From positions 2,231,001 through 2,295,000 of the forward strand of contig NW_018344164.1 in the NCBI RefSeq assembly GCF_002099425.1: 64,000 bases of DNA. The letters are read 5' to 3'. The notes under the pieces were generated by a model. It worked only from the letters and a program-made list of their open reading frames with translations. It had not been told where the DNA came from and did not search any database. This document shows, piece after piece, positions 1-10,854 of this stretch. The position numbers were made by a program, and so were the translations under genes. Source of the DNA: Phascolarctos cinereus. Its lineage: Eukaryota; Chordata; Mammalia; Diprotodontia; Phascolarctidae. How positions within the stretch are numbered: position 1 is the first letter of the stretch; each line of letters begins with the position of its first letter.

Positions 1-119
1 GGGCCACTATCAGCAAAATGGTGAAGGTTATTTCTAGCTTCCTCTGCCTCTGAATTTTCCAACCCTTTCCCTTTTCCATGGTGGTCTTCCATTTACCGAC
101 TTGATTTTCAGCCATTCAA

Positions 120-500
120 GAAGCCTGCTGGGCTAGGTTCTGGGCTAGATGCTAGGCCTACAATAACAAAAACAAAGCACTTTCTGCTTTCAAGTAGTTT
201 TCATTCTACTGGGAGGAAAATAAACATGTACATAGGTAAGTCAGTACAAAATACATATGAATAAATATCAAGACTTTTCAAAGGGTCCGCCAACTAGAGA
301 GATCAGATTCCAGCATCTGGGAGGCGGCACTTTAGCTGAGCCTGGGAGAGAGCTAGGGCTTCTAAAAGGCACAGATGAATAGGGTTGGTTTGGCACAGCC
401 TGTGCAAAGTCACAGAGGTGGGAGATGAAATGTCATGATTGGGGAAGAGCAAGTCAGCCAGTTTGGTTGGAACACAGAATGTGTGAAGGGAGTCATATAA
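120..500 (-). repeat. L2 LINE 3'-region relic
   Basis: The + strand shows the antisense L2 pattern: a run with ACATGTACATAGGTAAGTCA, then GCTGAGCCTGGGAGAG and AGCCTGTGCAAAG, typical of complemented L2 sequence downstream of the reverse transcriptase. Confidence 0.6.
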
Positions 501-869
501 AATCAGTCTAGAAAGAGGTGCTCCATTGCCCCTTACCTGAATCAAAACTTGCTCTCAAGAAAAGGGGGGATCTTAGTTTCATTTAGCGAGGGTGATGTAG
601 CCCAGCAGTTAGAGAATTTTGGGAACCAGGAAAGCCCCAGAAAGTTCTCTAAGACTGTACCAACTGGCTTTGACAGAGGGAGTTTTCTGATCCAGGAGTC
701 CAAAACTAATGAAATCACAAGTCCTGTCCCTGTCTCTTGTGATCTCACTCACATTAAAGTGTCAGTAGTTAATAATCCCTTGGAACATTGCTGCTCCCAA
801 CTTACATTGTGTCCTTGAAAAGAACAATTCCCATTTCTAGAACACTCTAAGGCATCTAGCAGACCTTCC

Positions 870-1075
870 TACTAACAATCCCCATGAGCTAGGGAACGAA
901 AACATGATTATCCCTGTTTTACAAGTGAGGAAACTGAGTCTTGGAGAGATTAAGTGTTATACCCAAGGTCACATAGCTAGGAAGGTTCCAACGAGGATTT
1001 GAACTCTAGTCTCTCCTGATTCCATCCAGTGCCTTAAGCCAGAGATTTCATATGGCAACATTAGCCAACAGGTAG
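870..1075 (-). repeat. MIR SINE
   Basis: Antisense MIR core: GAGGAAACTGAG, CCCAAGGTCACATAGCTAG and GGATTTGAACTC in the expected order. Confidence 0.75.
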
Positions 1076-1244
1076 CAAAGATATTGGGAAGCATCTCCAG
1101 GCTCTGAAATCCCAACCCAACAGTCCATTTACTGTTTTCTTACAGGGTAAAACCCCAATATAAAATGTCTGACCAGACAATGAACTCAATAAATAGCTTC
1201 TCTTCTCTGTATATATGCCTCTGTATACTGTATGGCATATTCTA

Positions 1245-1430
1245 GTACAGTGGAAAGGGGGGGGTGGAGTTGGAGGCTCTGGGTTCAGATCTAGGCTCTG
1301 CCCCCTTGTTACTTGAATAACCCTGGGCGAGTTACTTAGACACTCTGGGCCTCAGTTTCCTCATCTGCAAAATAAGAGGGTCCAACAAGATGTCTCTAAG
1401 CTTCCTTCTATCTCCAAATCTCCAGAAGTA
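1245..1430 (+). repeat. MIR SINE
   Basis: Sense MIR: TTCAGATCTAGGCTCTG, then CCTCAGTTTCCTCATCTGCA at the core and 3' part. A G8 run lies in its 5' part. Confidence 0.75.
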
Positions 1431-1654
1431 AATACAATGGATCACTGTAAATGTAGAAAGCTTCCAGGGCTAGGCTTGAACCAAACTCTTTCAGAATTAA
1501 AATGAGCCAATTCTTATTAAGTGCCTATTAGGGCTTTGCTAAATTTACCTCACTGCATAAATACTAACTATTATTAAGTACCGGGGATTTGAACTAGGCC
1601 CTCAGATGCAAAGACAAAAGCAAGCAATGCCTGCTTACTTACATATATAATAAT

Positions 1655-1704
1655 ATATAACGTAACGTAACGTAACGTAACATAACATAATATAACATAA
1701 TATA
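1655..1704 (+). repeat. (CGTAA)n pentanucleotide microsatellite
   Basis: Four perfect CGTAA units at 1661-1680 grade into CATAA and TATAA variants. Confidence 0.9.
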
Positions 1705-1764
1705 GAAGGAGCTTATATTCAATTGGAGGTCGGGAGAGGGCTCGGAGAATACACAGATAACTAA

Positions 1765-2018
1765 ATATAAAGTTGTTGTTGCTTGCTTTTGTCTCACTCC
1801 TTGTGACCTCATTTGGAATTTTCTTGGCAAAGATCCTGGAGTGATTTGCCATTTCCTTCTCTAGCTTATTTTACAGATGAGGAAACTCAGGCAAACAGGG
1901 TGAAGTGACTTACCCATACAGGGTCACGCAGCTGCTAAGTGTCTGTGGCGGATTTGAATTCATGTCTTCCTGACTCCAGATCTGGTATACTATCCACTGA
2001 GCCACCTAGCTGCCCAAA
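1765..2018 (-). repeat. Mar1-type tRNA/RTE SINE
   Basis: Read on the - strand it has a tRNA-like head (GGCAGCTAGGTGGCTCAGTG), the MIR-like centre and an RTE tail (GGCAAATCACTCCAGGATCT, TTGCCAAGAAAA). The tail resembles the 3' end of BovB-type RTE LINEs, which implies RTE mobilisation. Confidence 0.85.
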
Positions 2019-2034
2019 TACAAAGTAGATACCA

Positions 2035-2115
2035 AGTAATTTCACCAACTAGGGGCAATCGAGGAATGCCTCATGTAGGAGGCAGCACCTAAGCTTTGCT
2101 GTAAAGTAATGGAGT
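2035..2115 (-). repeat. L2 fragment
   Basis: Short antisense L2 match (GAATGCCTCATGTAGGAGGC followed by CACCTAAGCTTTGCTG). Weak because it is short. Confidence 0.4.
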
Positions 2116-2119
2116 ATCG

Positions 2120-2980
2120 GAGTGAATGAATACGCAGAATAACACTGTAACACAGAATGCCTACCAACAGACTGGTATTCCCAACATCAACATTGTACTG
2201 GCTGCTGATATATTTGGGACTTGTCTTGATACATGTAACTCAAGGGACATAAACAGTAAATGACAATGAGGCCCAAGAAATGCTTCCTGTTTGCAACATC
2301 GTATTCCCCAACTCATGCATACATTTGGTCATTGGAATAAAGCTTCCAGTGGAAAATATGAAAGAAAAAGGGTTAGAAGAGAGATAGAGTAAGTATAGCC
2401 TGGTACACCTTCGTCTGGGACACAGCAAAATAAAATGATGCCAACTGAAACTGTTGGGTAGCAAGTACTAACTACTGGCATCGTGGAGCCCATGGCACGC
2501 GCATGGCCATGTCACACCTCCTCTAGATGGTGGAAGAATGGCCTGGACTCAGGTGTACCTCTCTTCTTTTTCCCAGGCTTCTCTTGCCCCAGTCTCAAAT
2601 CATGTACCATTTCCTTGCCTCAGAAGGTGAGTGGAAAAACTCCAATTCCCAGAATTCCTTGCAGGCCCAGGCCATCCTCCCCATCTCTAAAGAAGGTCTT
2701 ATAACCCTGTTCTGTGGAATCTGCCAGCTGGAAGGGACCTCAGAGGCCATCTGCCCTAAGGGTAGCTGAAACAGAGATACCTGTACAGCTGTGGCAGAAG
2801 TAGTCATCAGACCTTTACTGAAGGGGGAGGGAAACCCAGCCTCCCAAGGCAGCCCATTCCACTATTGTTTTCCTCTTAGTATTAGTCAGTTTTTCGTTAA
2901 ATCTAGCCCAAATTTACCTCTACATAATTTCTACCCACAATGCCCAGCTCAACTCTCTGGGGACAAGCAGAAAAAAAAAA
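2120..2980. other. Intronic sequence without recognised gene or repeat
   Basis: I see no repeat family or coding exon here. A ZNF143-like motif lies at 2639-2665 and is described separately. Confidence 0.5.
2639..2665 (+). promoter_or_regulatory. ZNF143/STAF-like SBS motif
   Basis: The core CCAATTCCCAGAATTCCTTG closely follows the known ZNF143/THAP11 binding motif, ACTACAATTCCCAGAATGC then CTTGCGG, with about four mismatches over 27 bp. Binding is inferred only. Confidence 0.35.
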
Positions 2981-2985
2981 GCTAA

Positions 2986-3034
2986 TTCACACACATATAC
3001 ACACACATACACACACACATACACATGTATGTAT
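2986..3034 (+). repeat. (CA)n / (TATG)n microsatellite
   Basis: Interrupted CACACATATACACA array followed by TGTATGTATGTG. It borders the tandem duplication that starts at about 3062. Confidence 0.85.
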
Positions 3035-3061
3035 GTGTTAATTTTTATGTGTGTGTATATA

Positions 3062-3400
3062 TTCAAAAATACATATTTGAATATATGCATTTATATCTAT
3101 ATTTGAGTATGTATCTACTCAAGTATATATTTAAATATATGAATTTGAGTATATGAAGAATGTATATGTGTCTCTACACATATGTATTTATTTTTATGTA
3201 TATATGCTCAAAATATATGTATATTCAAAAATATATACTCAAAAATATTTAAATATATGCATTTGTAGCTATATTTGAGTACATATCTACTCAAGTATAC
3301 ATTTAAATATATTAATTTGAGTATAGGAAGGCCATATATGTGTCTACACACAAACACACACACACACACCCTTCCTGTACCCAAACTCAGCTATTTTGTG
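3062..3400 (+). repeat. 172-bp AT-rich tandem duplication, two copies
   Basis: The block with ATATATGCATTT, CTATATTTGAGTA and ATCTACTCAAGTATA occurs at about 3081 and again at 3253, a period of 172 bp. Each copy ends with TATGTGTCT and ACACA. The copies differ at roughly 10-15% of sites. Confidence 0.85.
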
Positions 3401-3805
3401 CCCCTCCTCCTCATCACATTTCTCTCCTGCAGGCTAAACAGCTCTAGTCTGAAGGCCTTCCCTCTCTGATTGCCCCCATCTGGATGGAAGGTATTGTCCT
3501 TCAAATGGACAGTCTGAATGAAGGTCCAGTTCACTAAGTGGGATTCCTGAGGAGACTGTGGGATATAGGGCACATCTTGGGTAATTATTTCATCAAATGT
3601 TGTAGTTTAATTTTCTTTCTTCTCAAGTTTGAGAGGAGCCTTTGACAAGGCTGCCATTGATATGCTAATGAGACTTGGGTTAACATCTTCACAGCCCTTT
3701 TTTCTGCCTCTTTAGCCTTGCGATCATTACTGTGATAAAGCAGAATGTCATCTCTGGCATGTGTAGCAGACAACCTTTAGCCCATATAATTCACACAGTA
3801 TACCA

Positions 3806-3833
3806 TCATGATGATGATGATGATGATGATGAT
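3806..3833 (+). repeat. (ATG)n microsatellite
   Basis: About nine ATG units directly before the MIR at 3835. Confidence 0.9.
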
Positions 3834-3834
3834 A

Positions 3835-4070
3835 GCTAGCATTTATATAGCACCTTCTGTGTGCGAGACATAGCCCTTTATAAATATCTCTTTTGATCCT
3901 TAAAACAACCCCAAGAGGTACATTCTGTTATAATCCCCATTTTACAGTTGAAGAAACTAAAGCAAATAGAAGCTAAGTGACTTGCCCAGGGTCACACAGC
4001 TAGTAAGTGTCTGAGGTCACATTTGAACTCAGGTCCAAGCACTGTATCACCTAGCTAGCTGCCTCAATAA
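3835..4070 (-). repeat. MIR-family SINE, near full length
   Basis: Antisense order is complete: GCATTTATATAGCACCTTCT, CCCCATTTTACAG, GACTTGCCCAGGGTCACACA, ATTTGAACTCAGGTC, CACCTAGCTAGCTGCCT. Confidence 0.85.
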
Positions 4071-4394
4071 TGACCAGAGGTAAGGATTAGCACAGCAGTT
4101 GTCTAGACTGCACGTTTCTCTCTAGCTGTTCTCATTAAGGTGATAATTGATGGTGACTAAAGGAGTTACAGAAAGCCAGCAGAACTTGGAGTCAGGTCCC
4201 CGTTTCTCATACAGAGCTTGCCAGGCAATACACCAGACAGCACAGAGTACCTAGGACATATTATATGTTAGAGTGAAGCCAATTTTAGCATGAGCATCAT
4301 TTTTAAAGGCTTCTCTCAGTGGAACTGAAAAGGGGCAAGGTGGTATCTGTGCATCTCTCTCTAGAGCTGCAGTTGGTTGGGGAGGAAGGGAATG

Positions 4395-4565
4395 AGCCCT
4401 CTGCTCTAGGGGTCAGGTGACATTTGTTCACATTCCCAGCTTACCACTTGCCACTTACATGAACTAGGGCCATTCATTTAATACCTTTGAGACTTGGTTT
4501 CCTCATTTGCAAAATGGGAAGGTCTGGCTAGATAATCTCTAAAGCCCCTTCCAGCTTTGGGATTC
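4395..4565 (+). repeat. MIR SINE
   Basis: Sense MIR core and tail: GGTTTCCTCATTTGCAAAAT and CCCCTTCCAGCTTTGGGATT. Confidence 0.75.
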
Positions 4566-5234
4566 TGTCATGCTAGTAGCCGGGGGGGGGGGGGCAGTGT
4601 GTGTGGGGCCACAATACGAGGGCTCAGGGCCCTCTCATTCTCTCAGGCCTGTGTCCCCTCTGGCCTTGCTCCACTCTGCTCTATCCTCACTTGTGACTCA
4701 GGCTCAGGGAGCCTTTGGGGGGCATTCAATGGCCTCCCTCATAGAAATGATGAGTACTGTGCATCAACCCTCTCTCAGAAAGAACCCCAGAACACCAGAT
4801 GGGTACAGTTAAGCCCCGTGGCTCAGCAAGCTTGCATATTTATGGACTGCACATGGGCCTTGGGCTGAGATGAGTCAGGCTGAGGGATTACTCTTGGGAT
4901 GTAAATTCATTCCCTTCTTCCCGGCCCCCAGCACAATAAACTACTGAATACTGTCTGCTAGGACACCAAGGAAACTTGGAGAGTTACAGAAGCACTAATT
5001 GACTAAATAGAAGTCGGAAATTATGGAAACGATCTCTTTTAGGACAGGGACTCATTTACACGGTTAGCTTAAGTGTGCTGCTCAATATGGCTACCAAAAT
5101 TATTAGTAATAAATATTAGTACGTGATATATTTAGCATACCTTTATACAAAAAACACATACATATGTAAAATACACAGACACACACAAGCCATGTATAAA
5201 CAGCAATTCCAGACCTAGGATTTCTTTCTATGAC

Positions 5235-5440
5235 AATATCATAGATTAAGAGCTGGAAGGAACTTTGATGGCCATCTCGCCCAGCTCTTTCTTTTTACAG
5301 ATAAACTGAGGCTTAGAGAGATCAACTGCCTTGCCATGGTAATATGAGTAGTAACTTTCAGAAACAGGATTTGAGACCAGAGTTTCCTGATACCAGGTGC
5401 AACACCATGTTGCCTTTCTTTTCAATGGAGAGATCTCCCA
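5235..5440 (-). repeat. MIR-family SINE
   Basis: Antisense: AGAGCTGGAAGGAACTTTGA, TTTTTACAGATAAACTGAGG, then AGGATTTGAGACCAG. Confidence 0.65.
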
Positions 5441-5519
5441 GCATAAATACATCTTTCATCAATGTAGATCAGTAACTCCTCTGTGACTTGTCAGGAAAGT
5501 GTTCTTGTGGATCCCTGAG

Positions 5520-5625
5520 AAGTCTGGAAATGCCTTGCCTAGGGTTACACAGCTAATAAGTCACAAGCAGAACTGAACCTAAGTCTTCTTGACCCTGAGG
5601 CTGACTCTTTGTCTGGGACGACTGC
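5520..5625 (-). repeat. MIR fragment
   Basis: Antisense MIR part: CCTTGCCTAGGGTTACACAG, then AAGTCTTCTTGACCCTGAGG. It leads into the purine tract. Confidence 0.6.
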
Positions 5626-5631
5626 ATTATT

Positions 5632-6164
5632 AGATGAAGAAGAAAAAAAGGAGGAAAATGAGGAAGGAGCAAAAGAAGGAGAAGAAGAGGAAGGAGGAGG
5701 AAGAGGAGGAAGAGAAGAAGGAGGAGGAAGAGGAGAAAAAGAAGGAGGAAGAGAAGGAAGGAGGAAAAGAAGGAAGAGGAGGAAGGAGAAGGAGGAGGAA
5801 GAGGAGGAGGAGGAGAAGGAGAAAGAGGAGAAGGAGGAAGAGGAGGAGAACAAGGAGGAAGAGGAGGAGAAGGAGGAGGAAGAGGAGGAGAAGAAGGAGG
5901 AAGAGGAGGAGAAGGAGGAGGAGAAAGAGGAGGAGGAGGAGGAGAAGAAGAAGGAAAACAAGGAGGAGGAGGAGAAAGAGGAGGAGAAGAAGAAGAGGAA
6001 AGAGAAAAAGCAGGAGGAGAAGAAGAAAAAGAAGAGGAAAGAGAAGGAGGAGGAGGAAGAGAGGGAAGAGGAGGAAGAAGAGAAGGAGAAGAAGGAGGAG
6101 GGGGAGGAAGAGGAGGAGGAGAAGAAGAAAAAGAAGGAAAAGAAGAAGAAAAGAGGAGGAGGAG
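5632..6164 (+). repeat. 530-bp GAA/GGA polypurine tract
   Basis: Almost pure purine on the + strand, a mosaic of GAA, GGA and GAAAA triplets. Long open frames on both strands here (poly-Glu/Lys or poly-Ser/Phe/Pro) are artefacts of the triplet composition. Confidence 0.95.
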
Positions 6165-6324
6165 CACCTAGAAGGGTTCCTGCCCCTCTGCTGCCCAAGG
6201 ACTTTATTCCAAGAGAGATTACCTCATCCCAGTTCACCACAAACTCAAGGCTAGAAAGTCAGGAAGGAGCTGTTGCTAGAACCTTGTTTTAGACACACAC
6301 GCTTTGTAAGTGAGACTCCCAAGA

Positions 6325-6465
6325 GGCAGCAAACTCCAGTGGTCAGAGGGCTGGGCCTGCAGTCAAAAGCACTGTATTCATATCCTGCCGCAGACACAGG
6401 CTGCTGTGTGAGGCCTAGTGACTCATTTGTCTTCTCAAAGCCTCAGTTGCCTCAGTTCTAAAATA
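6325..6465 (+). repeat. MIR fragment
   Basis: Sense but diverged: AGGGCTGGGCCTGCAGTC, ATTCATATCCTGCC, AAGCCTCAGTTGCCTCAGTT. Confidence 0.5.
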
Positions 6466-6467
6466 GT

Positions 6468-6575
6468 CAAGAAGCATTTCTGAAGCACCTACTCTGCACC
6501 AGGCAGTGTGCTAAGCACTGGGGATACAAACACAAACCAAAAAAAAAGACACTTCCTGCCATCAGGGAGGCTAGT
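6468..6575 (-). repeat. L2 LINE 3' end
   Basis: Complement of the L2 terminus: GCACCTACTCTGCACCAGG, TGCTAAGCACTGGGGATACA, then TTCCTGCCATCAGGGAGG. Confidence 0.7.
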
Positions 6576-6689
6576 AGTAGCACCTATCTCATAGGTGGGG
6601 GGTGGAGATCCATTGATTATTAAGGTCATGTGTAAAAACGGTCATGTATTTTCATATCAAATCTAAGGCCAATCCCTCTGCCTCTACAG

Positions 6690-6830
6690 ATCGCTACCCA
6701 GCTTCGTAGACAAGTCTGGAGGGACTGCCTGAGTCTCTGAGATGGGCAGTGAGCTGAAAGGGACACATGGTCAGAGGTGGTATTTGAACCCAGATCTCCC
6801 TGACCAAGGCTAGCCTTGCATGCTGCCTCT
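6690..6830 (-). repeat. MIR fragment
   Basis: Antisense: CACATGGTCAGAGGTGGTAT, TTGAACCCAGATCTCCCTGA, ending near GCTGCCT. Confidence 0.5.
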
Positions 6831-6839
6831 ATATAGAGA

Positions 6840-7500
6840 TATGTGCATAACATAGCGTTCATACATGTATACATATTCGTACCTAGATGGATGCTATACT
6901 GTACATGTGTATGCACACGTGTGTACATATATCATTCACTCATGCATGTGGTGTTCTTGCGTATATGAATTGTGTTACGTGTGTGTGCATACACCGTGTG
7001 TGTCATTTATACACAGATTGCTTCTATGCATACCCCTTATCATGTGTGTGTGCACGTGTGTAATGCATATAAAGTATATGTGTGTATCATTCATATAAGT
7101 ATTGATAATATACTGACAGGTATATGTATGTATATATCTATCATTCATATATATATAATTCCTACATGTGTGAATTATATACATGTACCTGTATTATGCA
7201 CAAATATGTGCCTATGTCATTCATATAAATTATTTACATATATCATTGAGAGAGATGGCACATATATATTATGCACATGTATGTATACATCTATCATTCA
7301 TGCATTTATGGGGTGGTGTGTGTACATGTGTCCATGCATCACATACATATATCATACACACATAATCTTTCCCTACCCCTATATTTGTACACTGTATACA
7401 TGTATCATTTGTGTAAATTATATACATGTATCATTCACACATATATGGGTGATATACTCCACCTGTGTGTACATATATGTATACATGTGTGTATCTCTTA
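6840..7500 (+). repeat. Degenerate TATCATTCATA minisatellite
   Basis: About 660 bp of alternating purine-pyrimidine DNA in which TATCATTCAT or a close variant recurs at about 6930, 7086, 7138, 7217, 7291, 7349, 7403 and 7429, between TACATGTGTG blocks. Spacings cluster near multiples of 26 bp. Open frames of up to 190 residues here are low-complexity artefacts. Confidence 0.75.
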
Positions 7501-7610
7501 GAATCCTGGATTTAGAGCTGCCAGGTTCTTTGGAGATGATCTAGTTCATGGGCTGTACTGAGAGACGCCAGGTGACTTGCCCTAGGTCACACTCAACTTG
7601 CCATTGTCTC
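7495..7610 (-). repeat. MIR-like fragment
   Basis: Antisense: CTTAGAATCCTGGATTTAGA, GAGATGATCTAGTTC, GACTTGCCCTAGGTCACACT. Confidence 0.5.
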
Positions 7611-7764
7611 AGGAAGACCCTCTGGTTCCACTGGGGCAGAGCAGCAGAACTCGGCCCCTGCAGGTGTCTCAGGGATGCCCAGGGGTCCTGTCTCACACCG
7701 GGAAGCTCCTTTTCCCAGTGCAGACAAACATCTCTTCTGTGATGTCATCTTACAGTGCATGTCT

Positions 7765-7930
7765 ATGTAGCCTTTTACAATTTGCAAAGCACTTTATATT
7801 TTCCCCCCTTTGACAACAATCCTTGGAGGTGCTCTTATTGTCCCATTATACAGATGAGGAAACTAAGGCTGGACTTGAACTCGGGTCTTCCTGACCTCCA
7901 GTCTGGCCCTCCATCCAATACCCTCATGCA
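7765..7930 (-). repeat. MIR-family SINE
   Basis: Antisense: TTTGCAAAGCACTTTATATT, CAGATGAGGAAACTAAGGCT, GACTTGAACTCGGGTCTTCC. Confidence 0.7.
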
Positions 7931-7934
7931 TTTT

Positions 7935-8629
7935 GTAAGGCTAATTACTGCAGGAGCCAGCTTTCTGTGCTGAACTTGCTCCAAATCCCTTGAGCACCCA
8001 CTTGTACTTTCTGGATGATGAAAAGCCTCCTGAGTTCCCTGTCCAGCACCTCTCCTTCCTCATTTCAGCTCATGAATATTTAGAAGCTGGTTGAAGTTCT
8101 AACATTTTCCATTACCCAGACCACCAACTCCCAAGGGTTCCCTTTCTGAATTTTCTTCATTTTTAATTTTTAAAAATGTGTCAACAGCACACGTGATATC
8201 TGGTCCTGACGGTCTTCGTTTTCATCGTTTGCTTTTTCTGTGCTTTGGGAGGAGGCTAAACATGAGCCTCTGTTCCTCACTGGGGTTTGTTGTTATGGGG
8301 ATTTTTTTACAGTTTTATTCTGCCTAAAATTGTAAAAACTTTCCCCTCTTTCAAAAGTATTTTCTATCCAAAACAGACAGGAGAGGGTAGAAGTGGGGAA
8401 CTATTTCTCCAGCAGTGTGACCACTGATAGTCATGAAGTATCCTTCCACCCCAACACACACACTCACTTTCCCCTCAGGTTGCATGTTTGGCAATCCCAA
8501 GAGTCCCCTGACTATTCGGAATGTCAAAGAACAGAACCTAATGGGATTGTACCCACCACACTGCTATGGGTTCTCAAATCAGAAACAACTTGATTTTAAG
8601 ATGCTTTTCCCCATTCCTACACCCAATGG
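7935..8629. other. Intronic sequence, nothing recognised
   Basis: No repeat signature, exon or RNA gene seen. Confidence 0.5.
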
Positions 8630-8910
8630 ACTGTAATGGACAGAGCACTAAATTTGGAAGCCCCCATCCAATTTTGGCTCTGACACGCCTCCCCCGCACC
8701 CCCTCCCCAGGATATAAGGTTATTAAGAGCAAGGGGTCTTCTGGCCCTTTCTTTGTATCACTAGTGCCTAGCACATAGTCAGCACTGAATAAACGTTTGT
8801 TGATTGATTGGCACTTACGAGCTGTGTGACCTTGGGCAAGTCCCTTACCTCTCTGTGCCTCAGTTTTCCCATCTGTAAAATGGGAATAATAATACCTGCT
8901 TTATCAACCT
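8630..8910 (+). repeat. MIR SINE interrupted by L2 3' end
   Basis: The MIR 5' half (GACAGAGCACTAAATTTGGA ... TTTTGGCTCTGACAC) stops near 8705 and resumes at about 8812 with CACTTACGAGCTGTGTGACC through CATCTGTAAAATGGGAATAA. The L2 end at 8706-8811 fills the break. Confidence 0.8.
8706..8811 (+). repeat. L2 LINE 3' end inside MIR
   Basis: TTTGTATCACTAGTGCCTAG, CACATAGTCAGCACTGAATA, TTTGTTGATTGATTG is the sense L2 terminus with its short direct-repeat tail. Confidence 0.75.
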
Positions 8911-9784
8911 CCTAGGGAAAAGCACTTTGTTAAATATGAAAAGCACTGGAGAAATAAGAATCACTAGCAAAGAAAACAGAAAAGTGAAATTCCTTCTAAG
9001 AAACAGCAGAAGCATGCCCTATGGTCCTAGCTGCTTTTGGAGGAATGAAGGAAAGCTACAAGAAACCCACTTCGAATGTACTATTTCCATCAATTCAGAC
9101 TGCATTAGGAAAGCCAGCAGATCAGTGGCTTTATGTTTGAATTGCTACACTCTCTTCCCCACCAAAAAAAAAAAAGCCTCATCATTGTTTGTGTAAATTT
9201 GGGGGGGCAGAAACCTGCTTTTTTTGTCTTAAAAAAAACACACAAAAAAAACTTCCCAGCAGGAACAGCCAGCTAATACAAATGGGTAGACATTGCCAGA
9301 ATGTGTTATATAATATGCTAAAAATTCTCCCTTGAGGCCCTAACCACTAGTCCTGCCACACCCTCTGAAGATTAGTTCAGCTACTGTTGACAGAGGCAGC
9401 TTGCCAGTGGGGGGGGTGGGAATAGAAAAAGAAAATCATCTTTGTTTTCCTCAAATATGGCTTGGGGAGGGGTGGGAAATCGCTACAGGAACAGTCATAT
9501 GCATAAATAACTCATTAAACTGGTTTTGCTTTCTTGACTCGGCAACAGGGAAGGGGGCAGTTACTGGGGAGCAGTAGTGTCTCTCTGCAAGGACATGAAG
9601 CTTTTTGCCTGGCTGACAAGGGTGACCACCTGGTCTCGGCTCCAGGTGGAGGACTACCTTTTCTTTAAAGCCCAACCCAATGCCGCTTCCTCCTTGAAGG
9701 CTGCCCTGATCCCTGCCTGTGTCAGTCCCAGTTTTTCCCTCGCCGATCGAAACCAAGACCTCTGCTCCTAGATCATTTTTAGCA
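8911..9784. other. Intronic sequence with A/G homopolymer runs
   Basis: Contains A-runs near 9163 and 9230 and G-runs near 9200 and 9410. A weak L2-like stretch may lie at 9650-9760 (CTTGAAGGCTGCCCTGATCC). Nothing else recognised. Confidence 0.4.
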
Positions 9785-10150
9785 GAAATAGGAAGAAAAG
9801 GAAAGTTTCATGGAAAAGTTTAGTTTTGAGCAAAACCCAGAAGAAAGCATGAGATTTAGACTGATGGAAAGGTAGGAAGGGCATTCTAGAAAGGAGGAAT
9901 AGTACACAGAGGACAGCCTGGCCATGGCGTATGTGGAAGGAGGGTAAGGTGATTAATCTGAATGGAGGCCAGAATTTGTGCAGGGGAAGAGTAAGAAAGA
10001 AGATTGGATAAGTAAGATGGGACCACCTGACAGCAGGCCTCGAATGCCACACTGAACCCAGTATCAACTATATATCTATCAACAATAGGGGGCCATTGTT
10101 CATTCAGAAGGAAAAAAGAAAACATGGCAAAATTAAATGTTTTAGTAAAC
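9785..10150 (-). repeat. L2 LINE relic
   Basis: Antisense L2: GGAAGGGCATTCTAGAAAGG, ACAGAGGACAGCCTGGCCAT, then GGGGGCCATTGTTCATTCAG. Confidence 0.6.
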
Positions 10151-10203
10151 TGCCTCCTGAAAACAGGACTGTTATAGATTAGCCCTCAGTATTCAATTAT
10201 CTA

Positions 10204-10463
10204 GGGTGGCTAGATGGCTCAGTGGATAGAGCACCAGGCCTGGAGTCAGGAAGATTCATCTGCCTTAATTCAAATCTGTCCTTAGATATTTACTAGCTGT
10301 ATGACCCTGGACAAGTCATTTAACTCTGCCTCAGTTTCCTCATCTGTGAAATGAGCTGGAGAAGGAAATGGCAAACCACTCCAGTATCTCTGCCAAGAAA
10401 ACCCCAATTAGAGTCAAAACAGAGTCGGGTGCAACTGAAAAATAACTCAAGAACAAAAAAATT
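10204..10463 (+). mobile_element. Mar1-type SINE with target-site duplication
   Basis: tRNA-like head (GGCTAGATGGCTCAGTGGAT), MIR-like centre (CCTCAGTTTCCTCATCTGTG) and RTE-like tail (GCAAACCACTCCAGTATCTC). It is flanked by AATTATCTA at 10195-10203 and 10464-10472, a clean insertion duplication. Confidence 0.9.
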
Positions 10464-10472
10464 AATTATCTA

Positions 10473-10854
10473 CGTAGTGGACCCAGAGATTTTTCCCCTC
10501 AGTCCAAGCTTCTTAGGACAACCAGAGTAGAGCTCTGAGGCCCAGGTGTGGGGTAGAATTTGCAGTTCCCCAAAGTGGCAGGGCTAGCCAGCTGCTAGGT
10601 CTAAACTTACAGCCCCAAGAGCTAGGGCAGAAGCACATCTGTTTCTACAGCTGGTGGGGCAGAACATCATTTATCATACTCCTTGCTTCAGGCCATAGTT
10701 CAATGTTCTTGAAGAGCCATCCCATCTCAAAACACCTGGAAAACACCTGAGTCACGTAGATAAATATGCACCTTTTCAAGTGTTCCAATACAAAATCCAT
10801 ATCATTGTTGACCCCTTTCTTTGCACCTATGTTACCATGTTACTTTTTGAGAGC
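10473..10854. other. Intronic sequence, nothing recognised
   Basis: No repeat or exon identified. Confidence 0.5.

Noticed and set aside
5545-6292. Open frames of over 200 residues on both strands
   Set aside because: They consist of Glu/Lys/Arg or Ser/Phe/Pro runs from a GAA/GGA tract and have no domain.
6865-7544. 190-residue Tyr/Cys/His/Ile-rich frame
   Set aside because: Lies wholly in the TATCATTCAT minisatellite; several overlapping frames are open there.
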